Below are positions 35,583-44,045 of a DNA stretch of 64,000 bases, piece by piece; the stretch's first letter is position 1; each line of letters begins with the position of its first letter. The stretch comes from Flavobacterium resistens. Its GTDB lineage: Bacteria; Bacteroidota; Bacteroidia; Flavobacteriales; Flavobacteriaceae. The position numbers and the translations under genes were made by a program. The notes beneath the pieces were generated by a model. The model had not been told where the DNA came from and did not search any database. It saw only the letters and a list, made by a program, of their open reading frames with translations. The DNA is taken from positions 682,001 to 746,000 of the forward strand of contig NZ_FXTA01000003.1 in assembly GCF_900182645.1 (NCBI RefSeq), read 5' to 3'.

Positions 35583-36929
35583 ATGACTACTCTAAACGAA
35601 TTGAATGCTATATCACCAATTGATGGAAGATATAGAAATAAAACTCAAAATTTAGCACCTTTTTTCTCTGAAGAAGCCTTAATTAAATACCGCGTTTTGG
35701 TTGAAGTGGAATATTTTATTGCTTTATGCGAAATTCCATTGCCTCAACTAAAAGGTATTGATTCAGGTTTATTTGACAGTTTAAGAAACATCTACAAAAA
35801 TTTCTCAACTGAAGATGCGCTTTGGATTAAAGAAACGGAGAAAGTAACCAACCACGACGTAAAAGCGGTTGAATACTTTATCAAAGATGCTTTTGAAAAA
35901 TTAGGTTTATCTCAATACAAAGAGTTCATTCACTTCGGGTTAACTTCTCAAGATATTAACAATACTGCGATTCCGCTTTCTACAAAAGAAGCTTTTGAGC
36001 AGGTTTATATGCCTTCACTAATTTCTTTAATTTCTAAATTAAAAGAATTAAGTGTAGAATGGAAAGATATTCCAATGTTGGCGCGTACGCACGGACAACC
36101 AGCATCTCCTACTCGCTTAGGAAAAGAAATTTTAGTTTTTGTTGAGCGTTTAGAAGAGCAAATGCGTTTGTTGTTCAATGTTCCGTTTGCAGCTAAATTT
36201 GGTGGAGCAACTGGAAATTTCAATGCGCACCATGTTGCATATCCACAAATTGACTGGAAACAATTCGGAACTAAATTTGTTGAAACGGGCTTAGGCTTAC
36301 AACATTCATTCCCGACAACTCAAATTGAGCATTACGATCATTTTGCAGCGTTTTTTGATGGTTTAAAAAGAATCAACAATATCATTATCGATTTAGATCG
36401 TGATATTTGGACATATGTTTCAATGGATTATTTTAAACAAAAAATCAAAGCAGGAGAAATTGGATCTTCGGCAATGCCACATAAAGTAAACCCAATTGAT
36501 TTTGAAAATTCTGAAGGAAACTTAGGAATTGCAAATGCTATTTTCGAACATTTGGCTGCTAAATTACCTATTTCAAGATTACAACGTGATTTAACTGACA
36601 GTACCGTTTTAAGAAATGTAGGCGTTCCGGTTGGACACACAATTATTGCTTTTGAAGCAACTTTAAAAGGTTTGAACAAATTACTGTTAAACGAAAGCAA
36701 ATTTGCTGAAGATTTAGAGAAAAACTGGGCAGTTGTTGCTGAGGCTATTCAGACAATTTTGCGTCGCGAGGCATATCCAAATCCTTACGAAGCATTGAAA
36801 GGTTTGACAAGAACAAATGAAGCAATTGACAAAAATGCGATTCATAATTTTATTGCGACTTTAGAAGTTTCAGATGCTGTTAGAGCAGAATTAATGCAGA
36901 TAACGCCTAGCAATTACACAGGTATTTAA
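35583..36929 (+). CDS. purB: Adenylosuccinate lyase
   Basis: 448 residues. Fumarase/aspartase superfamily, with the signature GSSAMPHKVNPIDFENSEGN near residues 293-312 and the catalytic-type histidine in ARTHGQPASPTRLGKE near residue 165. LTSQDINNTAIPL near residue 120 is also diagnostic of the PurB branch. It catalyses two steps of purine synthesis: cleavage of SAICAR and of adenylosuccinate, releasing fumarate. N-terminus MTTLNELNAISPIDGRYRNK matches the long-form proteobacterial/Bacteroidota type. Confidence 0.96.
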   Translation: MTTLNELNAISPIDGRYRNKTQNLAPFFSEEALIKYRVLVEVEYFIALCEIPLPQLKGIDSGLFDSLRNIYKNFSTEDALWIKETEKVTNHDVKAVEYFIKDAFEKLGLSQYKEFIHFGLTSQDINNTAIPLSTKEAFEQVYMPSLISLISKLKELSVEWKDIPMLARTHGQPASPTRLGKEILVFVERLEEQMRLLFNVPFAAKFGGATGNFNAHHVAYPQIDWKQFGTKFVETGLGLQHSFPTTQIEHYDHFAAFFDGLKRINNIIIDLDRDIWTYVSMDYFKQKIKAGEIGSSAMPHKVNPIDFENSEGNLGIANAIFEHLAAKLPISRLQRDLTDSTVLRNVGVPVGHTIIAFEATLKGLNKLLLNESKFAEDLEKNWAVVAEAIQTILRREAYPNPYEALKGLTRTNEAIDKNAIHNFIATLEVSDAVRAELMQITPSNYTGI

Positions 36930-36952
36930 AGAAAACCTAAAATATTTTCCCA

Positions 36953-36987
36953 AAAAAAGCTATCTTTATCGAGATAGCTTTTTTTAT
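36953..36987 (+). terminator. purB terminator
   Basis: AAAAAGCTATCT and AGATAGCTTTTT arms with a 6-base loop (TTATCG) followed by more T residues. Strong intrinsic terminator. Confidence 0.85.
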
Positions 36988-37000
36988 TAAATCTGATTGG

Positions 37001-37155
37001 AAACTAGCCCAGACTGAAATGAAAAGCCTTTTGCTCGAAAAACTATATTTTTTTGCTGTTACAGAGCGACCGGAGGAAGCTCCTGTAACGGCGTTAAAAA
37101 TATGTTTTTTGAGCAAAAGCTTGAAATGTAAGGCTGGAAATAGCTCCTGAAACTA
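37001..37155. repeat. Imperfect palindromic element, copy 1
   Basis: About 150 bp, with paired outer segments (AAAAGCCTTTTGCTC near 37022 and GAGCAAAAGCTT near 37111) and inner arms GTTACAG/CTGTAAC around the core GAGCGACCGGAGGAAGCTC (37064-37082). It ends GGAAATAGCTCC. A diverged copy in the opposite orientation lies at 53031-53180. It ends ~16 bp before the kefB-like start. Confidence 0.75.
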
Positions 37156-37170
37156 AAACACCACTTCTAT

Positions 37171-39414
37171 ATGATTGCCTTAAACGCCGCTGCTGAAACT
37201 ACACACCATTTACAACCCTTAATCAGCGACTTGGGATTAATCCTAATGACCGCCGGGATTGCCGTGCTGATTTTCAAAAAAATGAAACAGCCGCTGGTTT
37301 TAGGATATTTAATTGCGGGTTTTTTGGCTGGAAATCATTTCGATTTTTTCCCATCGATTACAGACATGAAAAGTGTTGAAGTGTGGGCAGAAATTGGTGT
37401 TATCTTTTTACTTTTTAGTTTAGGACTCGAATTTAGTTTTAAAAAACTGATGAAAGTTGGTGGCACTTCGTCCATCACCGCCATAACTCAGATTATGTTT
37501 ATGACCATGATTGGTTATCTGGTTGGACAGTGGATGGGTTGGGGAAAAATGGATAGTATTTTTCTTGGTGCAACGCTTTCAATTTCCTCTACAACCATAA
37601 TTATTCGGGCATTTGATGAATTGGGAGTTAAAGGAAAAAAATTCGTAGGAATTGTATTTGGTGCCTTGATTGTCGAAGATATTGTCGCAATTTTAATGCT
37701 TGTTTTATTATCAACAATTGCGGTGAGCGATCAGGTCTCCGGAACTGCTTTATTGCAATCTGTTTTAAAATTAATTTTCTTTTTGATAATTTGGTTTTTA
37801 GGCGGAATTTTCATTATTCCAACGATTTTAAAAAAGGCAAAGCATTTATTGAGTGACGAGATGTTGCTTATTATTTCGCTTGCATTATGTTTGATGATGG
37901 TAATGTTTGCTGCCAATGTTGGTTTCTCTCCTGCATTAGGAGCTTTTATAATGGGTTCTATTATTGCTGAAACCACTCAAGCGGAAAAAATTGAGCATTT
38001 AATTCAGCCAGTAAAAGACTTATTTGGGGCTGTTTTCTTTGTGTCAGTTGGAATGTTGATCAATCCGGTAACTTTGATTGATTATGCGCTTCCTGTTTTG
38101 ATCATCACATTGGTCACTGTTTTTGGAAAAGCATTCAGTTCTGCATTTGGAGCTTTATTATCTGGTCAACCTTTAAAACAATCTGTACAAACTGGAATGA
38201 GTTTAGCACAAATTGGAGAATTCTCATTTATCATCGCCACGCTCGGAATGACATTGAAAGTGACAAGCGATTTTTTATATCCAATAATTGTGGCAGTTTC
38301 AGCAGTTACCACGTTTACAACTCCGTTTTTAATTAAATATTCTGAAACTTTTGCTTTGTTTTTAGAATCAAAAATGCCAAAAAAATGGGTTAAAAATATT
38401 AATCGTTATAGCGTAAATGCACAGGCGATTAAATCGGTAAGTACTTGGCAAATTGTTTTAAGAGCTTCTGTGACACAAATTATACTTCATACTATAATTA
38501 TTACGGCTATTATTTTATTATCTGCCAAATTTGTTGCGCCTTTAGTAGCTGATACCCGATTTGGAAATACGCTTGCCGCATTGATTACATTAGTGATTAT
38601 TGCTCCATTTTTATGGGCACTTTCGTTGCGAAGAGTAAAAGTGGATGAAGTTGAAATTTTATGGGAAGAACGAAAATATCGTGGTGCACTTTTAATGCTG
38701 ATTTTAATCAGAATGAGTCTTGGCTTGTTTTTCGTGGGCTTTTTGTTGAATATTTTCTTCTCGCCTTTGGTTGCTTTTGTTGCGCTGATAATTGCAATTG
38801 GAGCATATCAAATATTCCCGAAAAAATTAAACGAACAATATCATAAAATTGAAAATCACTTTCTGAAAAATCTGAATGATCGTGAAAACAAAAAAATTGA
38901 CAGACGTTATGCTAATTTGATGCCGTGGGACGGTCACATGTCGTTTTTTGATATTGGAAAAGAATCAAACCTGGCTGGAAAAACTTTAGAAGAATTAAAA
39001 ATTCGAGAACAGCTTGGAATTAATATTGCAGAAATAAAACGAGGCGATATTACAATTCCAATTCCAACTAAAAATGAACGTTTGTTTCCGGGTGACGAAA
39101 TTTGCGTAATTGGTACGGATGCTCAAGTTACTGAATTTGCCAAATATTTAGATCAAAATGAAATTGAAGCTCCTCCTGTGGTCCAAGAATCTGAAATTGT
39201 GTTGCGTCAGTTAGAAGTTTCTCAAGAAGAATTTATTCAGAAAAGCATTGGACAATTTAGAGGAAAAACTGGCGGCCTAGTCGTAGGAATTGAGCGAAAT
39301 GGAAACCGAATCCTAAATCCTGAATCGAATATTATTTTGAGTCAGAATGATATCATTTGGGTTGTAGGCGACAAGAAAAAAATGAATGAGTTGGTTTCTT
39401 CGAAAAGGAACTAA
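37171..39414 (+). CDS. KefB-like cation:proton antiporter (CPA2) with tandem RCK_C domains
   Basis: 747 residues. Residues ~20-395 form the Na+/H+-exchanger domain of CPA2 with about 12 helices (VLGYLIAGFLAGNHF, FLLFSLGLEFSFKKL, FGALIVEDIVAILMLVLLS). A second membrane part (~430-560) follows. The C-terminus carries two regulatory RCK_C-type domains (~590-670 and ~675-747, each containing GDEICVIG or NDIIWVVGDK), with no recognisable TrkA_N domain before them. The protein probably exchanges K+ or Na+ for protons. The final bases form the start of a repeat array (39411 onwards). Confidence 0.9.
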   Translation: MIALNAAAETTHHLQPLISDLGLILMTAGIAVLIFKKMKQPLVLGYLIAGFLAGNHFDFFPSITDMKSVEVWAEIGVIFLLFSLGLEFSFKKLMKVGGTSSITAITQIMFMTMIGYLVGQWMGWGKMDSIFLGATLSISSTTIIIRAFDELGVKGKKFVGIVFGALIVEDIVAILMLVLLSTIAVSDQVSGTALLQSVLKLIFFLIIWFLGGIFIIPTILKKAKHLLSDEMLLIISLALCLMMVMFAANVGFSPALGAFIMGSIIAETTQAEKIEHLIQPVKDLFGAVFFVSVGMLINPVTLIDYALPVLIITLVTVFGKAFSSAFGALLSGQPLKQSVQTGMSLAQIGEFSFIIATLGMTLKVTSDFLYPIIVAVSAVTTFTTPFLIKYSETFALFLESKMPKKWVKNINRYSVNAQAIKSVSTWQIVLRASVTQIILHTIIITAIILLSAKFVAPLVADTRFGNTLAALITLVIIAPFLWALSLRRVKVDEVEILWEERKYRGALLMLILIRMSLGLFFVGFLLNIFFSPLVAFVALIIAIGAYQIFPKKLNEQYHKIENHFLKNLNDRENKKIDRRYANLMPWDGHMSFFDIGKESNLAGKTLEELKIREQLGINIAEIKRGDITIPIPTKNERLFPGDEICVIGTDAQVTEFAKYLDQNEIEAPPVVQESEIVLRQLEVSQEEFIQKSIGQFRGKTGGLVVGIERNGNRILNPESNIILSQNDIIWVVGDKKKMNELVSSKRN

Positions 39415-39528
39415 GGTTCTGAGGAGCTAAGGCTCTAAGGTTTTTTTTTAATAATTAAGGCGCTAAGATGTTGAGTTTTCAAATAGAAATCTTAGCATCT
39501 TAGCGCCTTAGTATCTTAGCATCTCAAA
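39410..39528. repeat. CTAAGnnn word array with inverted copy
   Basis: Left array of CTAAG/CTGAG octads (39411-39475), right array of CTTAGnnn octads (39490-39528), which is the reverse complement. The TAA stop of the KefB-like gene (39412-39414) is inside the first octad. It probably serves as a bidirectional terminator with the convergent peroxiredoxin gene. Confidence 0.75.
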
Positions 39529-39530
39529 AA

Positions 39531-40169
39531 TTACTTATTCGGCTGTGGCGTCAATCTTAAATAAGGTTTGATTGGCGTGTGTCCTTTTGGGAATTTTGCC
39601 GGAATATCGCTGTCTGGAATTGCCGGAGCAATTACAACATCTTCACCATCTTTCCAATTTGCAGGAGTAGCAACGCTATAATTTGCAGTTAATTGCAAAC
39701 TATCAATAACGCGAAGCAATTCGTCAAAATTTCTTCCTGTTGAAGCTGGATACGTCAATGTTAGTTTGATTTTTTTATCGGCACCAATTACAAAAACAGA
39801 ACGCACTGTGAATTTATCGCTGGCATTTGGATGAAGCATATCATATAAAGTTGCTATTTTTTTATCTTCATCCGCAATAATTGGAAAATTGACTTCTGTA
39901 TTTTGAGTTTCGTTAATGTCCTTAATCCACTCTTTATGTGATTCCAAGCCGTCTACACTCAAAGCTATAACTTTCGTATTTCTTTTAGAAAATTCCGGAA
40001 GATAGTTTGCTACTGTTCCCAATTCAGTTGTACAAACCGGAGTAAAATCGGCAGGATGTGAAAATAAGACACCCCATGAATCTCCCAAGTATTCGTAAAA
40101 ATTGATTGGTCCTTGTGTGGTTTCTGCATGAAAATCTGGAGCTATATCGCCTAATCTTAATGTTGACAT
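39531..40169 (-). CDS. 1-Cys peroxiredoxin (Prx6 type)
   Basis: 212 residues. The AhpC/TSA fold has the active-site HPADFTPVCTTELG with the peroxidatic Cys at ~45, and there is no second cysteine in the protein, so it is a 1-Cys type. The extra C-terminal domain (TYPASTGRNFDELLRVIDSLQ, then TPANWKDGEDVVIAPAI) is the Prx6 hallmark. It reduces hydrogen peroxide and organic hydroperoxides using an external thiol donor. Cytoplasmic; no signal peptide. Converges with the KefB-like gene through a word-array palindrome. Confidence 0.94.
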   Translation of the reverse strand: MSTLRLGDIAPDFHAETTQGPINFYEYLGDSWGVLFSHPADFTPVCTTELGTVANYLPEFSKRNTKVIALSVDGLESHKEWIKDINETQNTEVNFPIIADEDKKIATLYDMLHPNASDKFTVRSVFVIGADKKIKLTLTYPASTGRNFDELLRVIDSLQLTANYSVATPANWKDGEDVVIAPAIPDSDIPAKFPKGHTPIKPYLRLTPQPNK

Positions 40170-40280
40170 AATTTATAGTTTTTAGTTCCTCTAAAATTAA
40201 CTAAAAAATACATTTAGAAAACACGTAAGAATTAAAAAAAAGTTAAAATTCTACATTCTCTATCTAGTTAGTATTTTATT

Positions 40281-41192
40281 TTAGATAAAACCAACTATAA
40301 AATACCAAAACGCAAGCGTTAAAAACGAAATTGGGATTCCGAAACCAATCATCATACTACTTAATTTTGGTTTTAAACCATAAGTAGAAGCCAAAATTGC
40401 GCCCGTAATCATTGGCGCCATGGCAATTTCAACAATTGTTATTCTTATCGCTTCAGAGCGCTGATTGAAGATGAAAACATATAAGATGAAAATAATCAGC
40501 GGCGTCAAAATAAGTCGGACAAAAAGACCTAATCTTAAAAATTTCCAATGTTTACTATTTCGATCAAAACTTAATTGTAATCCTACTGAGAACAAAGCCA
40601 GCGGTGTAACTAAACTTCCTAATTTCAATAAAACATATTGAATATTTGAATCCAAATTATAATCTGTAACATTCATCAAACAGGCAACAACAAACGTAAG
40701 AAAAGGCGGAAAAAGAAGTATCTTTTTAGAAATACTTTTAAAATCGGGACTTCCGTTAGAATAAAATGCCGCCACAAAAACACCTAAAGTCGAAACCACA
40801 ACAAAAGTTCCCGGCTGATCTACAAGTACGGCAGTTTCTAAACCTTTTTTTCCAAATAAAGCTTCAATAATTGGATATCCAAGAAAAGAAGAATTGCTCA
40901 ATCCTGCAGTCAGAATCAGACAGCCAATCAGTTTATTTGACCAACCTAATTTTCGTCCTAAAAAATGAAAAATAACAAACGCTAGAAAAAAACTAATCCA
41001 GCCCGCTCCTATTGGAAACAATAATTCATTGCTCCATTTTATTTTCGGAATATGATATAAGGTAATTGCAGGAAGGCATACATAAATGACAATTTTATTG
41101 ATTGTTTTATAAATGTGCGTTGGAAACTGCTTGATATTCTTCAGAAGCAATCCTAAAAACAGAAAAAAGAATATTATAATAAAGTTGTTCAT
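40281..41192 (-). CDS. AEC family transporter
   Basis: 303 residues from the ATG at 41192 (MNNFIIIFFFLFLGLLLKN); an earlier start adds six residues. About ten transmembrane helices, in two halves with the pattern CLPAITLYHIPKIKW and ILTAGLSNSSFLGYPIIEALFG. The AEC (auxin efflux carrier) family exports small organic acids or auxin-like molecules. Substrate unknown. Upstream at 41229-41408 is a large inverted word-repeat. Confidence 0.85.
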   Translation of the reverse strand: MNNFIIIFFFLFLGLLLKNIKQFPTHIYKTINKIVIYVCLPAITLYHIPKIKWSNELLFPIGAGWISFFLAFVIFHFLGRKLGWSNKLIGCLILTAGLSNSSFLGYPIIEALFGKKGLETAVLVDQPGTFVVVSTLGVFVAAFYSNGSPDFKSISKKILLFPPFLTFVVACLMNVTDYNLDSNIQYVLLKLGSLVTPLALFSVGLQLSFDRNSKHWKFLRLGLFVRLILTPLIIFILYVFIFNQRSEAIRITIVEIAMAPMITGAILASTYGLKPKLSSMMIGFGIPISFLTLAFWYFIVGFI

Positions 41193-41228
41193 ATCGAGGC
41201 TTGAATGCAAAAATAACTATTTATAATT

Positions 41229-41408
41229 TAGTGATTAGTGAAAAGTGTATAGTAATTAGCTATATTAAGTGAATACTAACTACTGATTTTCTTTTGTTAA
41301 ACATATAACATTTCGTTGAAACCTATTACAACTTATTACTATACACTTTTCAATTCTCACTAATCACTTTTCACTTTTCACTTTTCACTTTTCAGTAATC
41401 ACTCATTT
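41229..41408. repeat. Large inverted repeat plus CACTTTT array
   Basis: Left arm TAGTGATTAGTGAAAAGTG-type sequence (41229-41259) has its reverse complement at 41335-41367 (ATTACTATACACTTTTC...CTAATCAC). The right side then repeats CACTTTT four to five times to 41393. Lies between the divergent AEC and Rrf2 genes. Confidence 0.65.
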
Positions 41409-41451
41409 CTAAAAAAATAGTTAAATTAGTATTTTGTGTTAGAAAAACCCA

Positions 41452-41459
41452 TACATTTG
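41452..41459 (+). promoter_or_regulatory. Candidate -7 box for the Rrf2 gene
   Basis: TACATTTG, a full TAnnTTTG match, 20 bp before the ATG at 41479. A TTG lies at 41434-41436 but with only 15 bases between, shorter than usual. Confidence 0.45.
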
Positions 41460-41478
41460 TAACATATTTTATTACAGT

Positions 41479-41886
41479 ATGCTTTCAGGTAAATTTGCCA
41501 TAACGATTCACATTCTTACTTTGCTCAATAAATTTCCAAATGATTATTTATCATCGGAATATATTGCAGGAAGCATGAACCTCAACCCTGTTTTGGTTAG
41601 AAAAGAAATCGCAAACCTAAAAGCGCACCATATTGTAGAAAGCAAAGAAGGTAAAAATGGCGGTACAAAACTGTCTGTAGACGCTGCTAAACTGACTTTA
41701 AAAGAAATTTTCGAAATGACTTTTGAAACCATTGGTTTAGGTTATGCTAAAAATCAGCCAAACCCTGATTGTCCTGTCGGAAAAAAAATCAATCAGAATT
41801 TGGATGCTTTATATAAAGAAATGAATCAAAAAGTTAATGCACAACTGGAAAAAATTTCTTTGGAAGATTTTTCGAACCAGTTTTAA
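41479..41886 (+). CDS. Rrf2 family transcriptional regulator
   Basis: 135 residues. N-terminal winged helix: FAITIHILTLLNKFPNDYLSSEYIAGSMNLNPVLVRKEI with the Rrf2 recognition helix, then GKNGGTKLS. A single cysteine in NPDCPVGKK (~95) replaces the three-cysteine Fe-S set of IscR/NsrR, which resembles YwnA and thiol-sensing relatives. It directly precedes an NmrA-like gene (57 bp), as YwnA does for YwnB in Bacillus. A redox or electrophile response controlling that neighbour is inference. Confidence 0.87.
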   Translation: MLSGKFAITIHILTLLNKFPNDYLSSEYIAGSMNLNPVLVRKEIANLKAHHIVESKEGKNGGTKLSVDAAKLTLKEIFEMTFETIGLGYAKNQPNPDCPVGKKINQNLDALYKEMNQKVNAQLEKISLEDFSNQF

Positions 41887-41943
41887 AGCTATTTTTTTGC
41901 CTTAAACTGTAACATTTTTTATTACTAAATAAATTTATATATT

Positions 41944-42585
41944 ATGAAAATCGCACTTATTGGAGCAACAGGATTTGTTGGCTCAGCAATTTTAAACGAA
42001 TTGGCAGACAGAAAACATGAAATTACAGCAATTGCAAGAACTCCAAAAGATACTGCCAACGCAACTTGGGTTGCCGCAGATATTTTTAATGCTGATGCTT
42101 TAGCAGAAATTTTAAAAGGACATGATGTTATAATTAACGCTTATAACCCGGGTTGGACAAATCCAAACTATAGCTCTGATTTCGAAAACGGATCAAAATC
42201 GATTCAGGAAGCTGCAAAAAAATCAGGTGTAAAACGTTTTATCACAATTGGAGGTGCTGGAAGTTTATATGTAGCGCCAGGCGTACAGGCAGTTGATACT
42301 CCAGAGTTTCCAAAAGAATATTATACAGCCGCTTCTGCAGCAAGAGATTATTTGAATGTCATTAAAGAGGAAAAAGAATTAGATTGGGCATTTTTTAGTC
42401 CTGCTCTTGAAATGCATCAGGGAATTACAACAGGAAGAACTGGACAATACCGTTTAGGCTTAGAAAACCCAGTTTTTAACGACGAACAAAGAAGTATTTT
42501 ATCTGTTGAAGATCTAGCAGTCGCTATTGCTGATGAAACTGAAAATGCAAAACATCACCAAGTGAGATTTACTGCGGGGTATTAA
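41944..42585 (+). CDS. NmrA-like NAD(P)-binding oxidoreductase (YwnB-like)
   Basis: 213 residues. The Rossmann start MKIALIGATGFVGSAILNEL is followed by DVIINAYNPGW, GVKRFITIGGAGSLYV and AFFSPALEMHQGI. This is the atypical SDR/NmrA group, in which many members lack the catalytic Y-x-x-x-K and act as sensors or reductases of quinones. It follows the Rrf2 gene and is presumably its regulatory target. Confidence 0.85.
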   Translation: MKIALIGATGFVGSAILNELADRKHEITAIARTPKDTANATWVAADIFNADALAEILKGHDVIINAYNPGWTNPNYSSDFENGSKSIQEAAKKSGVKRFITIGGAGSLYVAPGVQAVDTPEFPKEYYTAASAARDYLNVIKEEKELDWAFFSPALEMHQGITTGRTGQYRLGLENPVFNDEQRSILSVEDLAVAIADETENAKHHQVRFTAGY

Positions 42586-42631
42586 TTTTTTTTTCGCTAC
42601 GAATTCATGAATTATTTTTTTGAATTACGCA

Positions 42632-42735
42632 TGTCATCCTGAGCGAAGTCGAAGGACACGTCCGAAATTCTACAATCAAAATAGACAAACTTTGTCGAGC
42701 TACTTGTGTGCCCTTCGACTTCGCTCAGCGTGACA
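42632..42735. repeat. REP-like inverted repeat (CTGAGCGAAGTCGAAGG family)
   Basis: Left arm TGTCATCCTGAGCGAAGTCG (42632-42651) with GAAGGACAC following, right arm the reverse complement GTGTGCCCTTCGACTTCGCT (42706-42725) with CAGCGTGACA following. Middle region ~46 bp. This sequence recurs widely in Bacteroidota genomes to my knowledge; a partial copy (TGTCATTCCGAGGAAC) is at 61208-61223. Confidence 0.75.
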
Positions 42736-42776
42736 AAAAATTGTGAAAATTAGCGTAATTTGTGGCAAATAAATGT

Positions 42777-42815
42777 AAACAGTTTCAAAGGAACATTTGT
42801 CTTTTGAAACTGTTT
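42777..42815 (+). terminator. Hairpin before meaB, overlapping its promoter
   Basis: AAACAGTTTCAAA pairs with TTTGAAACTGTTT across a ~12-base loop and is followed by T residues. The right arm contains the TTG at 42804-42806 that is also the candidate -33 element for meaB. Confidence 0.7.
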
Positions 42816-42833
42816 TTGTTTTCAGTACTTTTA
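42804..42833 (+). promoter_or_regulatory. Candidate meaB promoter
   Basis: TTG (42804-42806), 19 bases, TACTTTTA (42826-42833). Only the last base departs from TAnnTTTG. Expected transcript start ~42840, 12 bp before the TTG start codon at 42852. Confidence 0.5.
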
Positions 42834-42851
42834 CAATACTAAAAAAGTATT

Positions 42852-43949
42852 TTGTCAAGTTTAAAGAAACAGTCGAGCAGTTTAACTGAAAAAGCTGGAA
42901 TTTCATCTCCTGAAATCACCAATGTTTCAGCTATAAATCAAATTAAAAACAAACGCAGACAACAACCTACAGCTGAAGAATTAATTTCAGGAATACTTTC
43001 AGGAAACAGGACTTCTCTAAGTCGTGCAATCACACTCATAGAAAGTACCAATCCTGAACATGCAGAAAAAGCAAACCAAATTATAAAGGGTTGTTTGGCT
43101 CATGCCAATAAATCGGTTCGTGTTGGAATTACTGGTGTTCCCGGAGTTGGAAAAAGCACTTTTATTGAAGCTTTCGGAACCTATCTTACGCAATTAGGAA
43201 AAAAAGTGGCTGTTTTGGCAGTTGATCCAAGCAGTTCAATTTCGCACGGAAGTATTTTGGGAGATAAAACCAGAATGGAAGAATTGGTAAAAGATGAAAA
43301 TGCTTTCATCAGACCGAGTGCATCTGGAGAAAATCTGGGCGGTGTGGCGCGCAAAACCCGTGAAGCAATCATTTTATGCGAAGCTGGGGGTTTTGACACG
43401 ATAATTATCGAAACTGTTGGCGTTGGACAAAGCGAAACTGCAGTTCACAGTATGGTTGACTTTTTTCTTTTGTTAAAAATTTCCGGTGCTGGTGACGAAC
43501 TTCAGGGTATCAAACGCGGTATTATGGAAATGGCTGACGCAATCGTAATCAATAAAGCTGACGGAGATAATATCAAAAAAGCCAATCAGGCAAAATTAGA
43601 ATTCAATCGAGCTTTGCATTTATTTCCACCAAAAAAATCAAATTGGCAACCAAAAGTTACCACTTGCAGTGCAATTGCAAAAGAGGGTATTTCGGAAATA
43701 TGGAATACTATTTCTGACTATTTCGAAATGACAAAAGAATCTGGATTCTTTCAGGAAAAACGACATGAACAAAATCAGTTTTGGATGATGGAAACCATCA
43801 ATGAACAATTAAAATCAAATTTCTATAATCAACCGGAAATTATTTCTTTATTAGAACAAAACAAAAAAGCAGTGCAAAATGATGAAATTTCACCTTTTGC
43901 AGCTGCTTCTGAGTTATTGAAATTTTATTTTAGTAAAGATACAAAGTGA
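42852..43949 (+). CDS. meaB: Methylmalonyl-CoA mutase-associated GTPase MeaB
   Basis: 365 residues from a TTG at 42852; no ATG exists before the Walker A motif, which would otherwise be lost. G1 GVTGVPGVGKST-type motif is present as ITGVPGVGKSTF (~95), then AVDPSSSISHGSILGDKTRM, ETVGVGQSE and the G4 motif NKADGDN (~235). MeaB is a G3E GTPase that protects and loads adenosylcobalamin on methylmalonyl-CoA mutase. The C-terminus (KDTK then stop) runs into the CAAAGnnn repeat that follows, so its last two codons are repeat-encoded. The mutase gene is not in this window. Confidence 0.93.
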   Translation: MSSLKKQSSSLTEKAGISSPEITNVSAINQIKNKRRQQPTAEELISGILSGNRTSLSRAITLIESTNPEHAEKANQIIKGCLAHANKSVRVGITGVPGVGKSTFIEAFGTYLTQLGKKVAVLAVDPSSSISHGSILGDKTRMEELVKDENAFIRPSASGENLGGVARKTREAIILCEAGGFDTIIIETVGVGQSETAVHSMVDFFLLLKISGAGDELQGIKRGIMEMADAIVINKADGDNIKKANQAKLEFNRALHLFPPKKSNWQPKVTTCSAIAKEGISEIWNTISDYFEMTKESGFFQEKRHEQNQFWMMETINEQLKSNFYNQPEIISLLEQNKKAVQNDEISPFAAASELLKFYFSKDTK

Positions 43950-44043
43950 CAAAGTTTCAAAGTGGCAAAGTTTCAAAGTGGCAAAGTTTCAAAGTGGCAA
44001 AGTTTTTTCTCTGCTTTGAACCTTTGTTACTTTGTCACTTTGA
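43941..44043. repeat. CAAAGnnn word array with inverted copy
   Basis: Eight tandem octads CAAAGTGA, CAAAGTTT, CAAAGTGG (43942-44002) followed by the reverse complement words CTTTGAAC, CTTTGTTA, CTTTGTCA, CTTTGAAC (44014-44045). The meaB stop (43947-43949) is within the first octads. Convergent with the LTA-synthase-like gene. Confidence 0.75.
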
Positions 44044-44045
44044 AC

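Noticed and set aside
37001..37155. A small coding gene or an attachment site.
   Set aside because: No credible reading frame, no integrase nearby and a palindromic organisation; it is better described as a repeat element.
43941..44043. A CRISPR array.
   Set aside because: The repeats are 8 bp with no unique spacers and are followed by their reverse complement; no cas genes are nearby. The same holds for the other word arrays.
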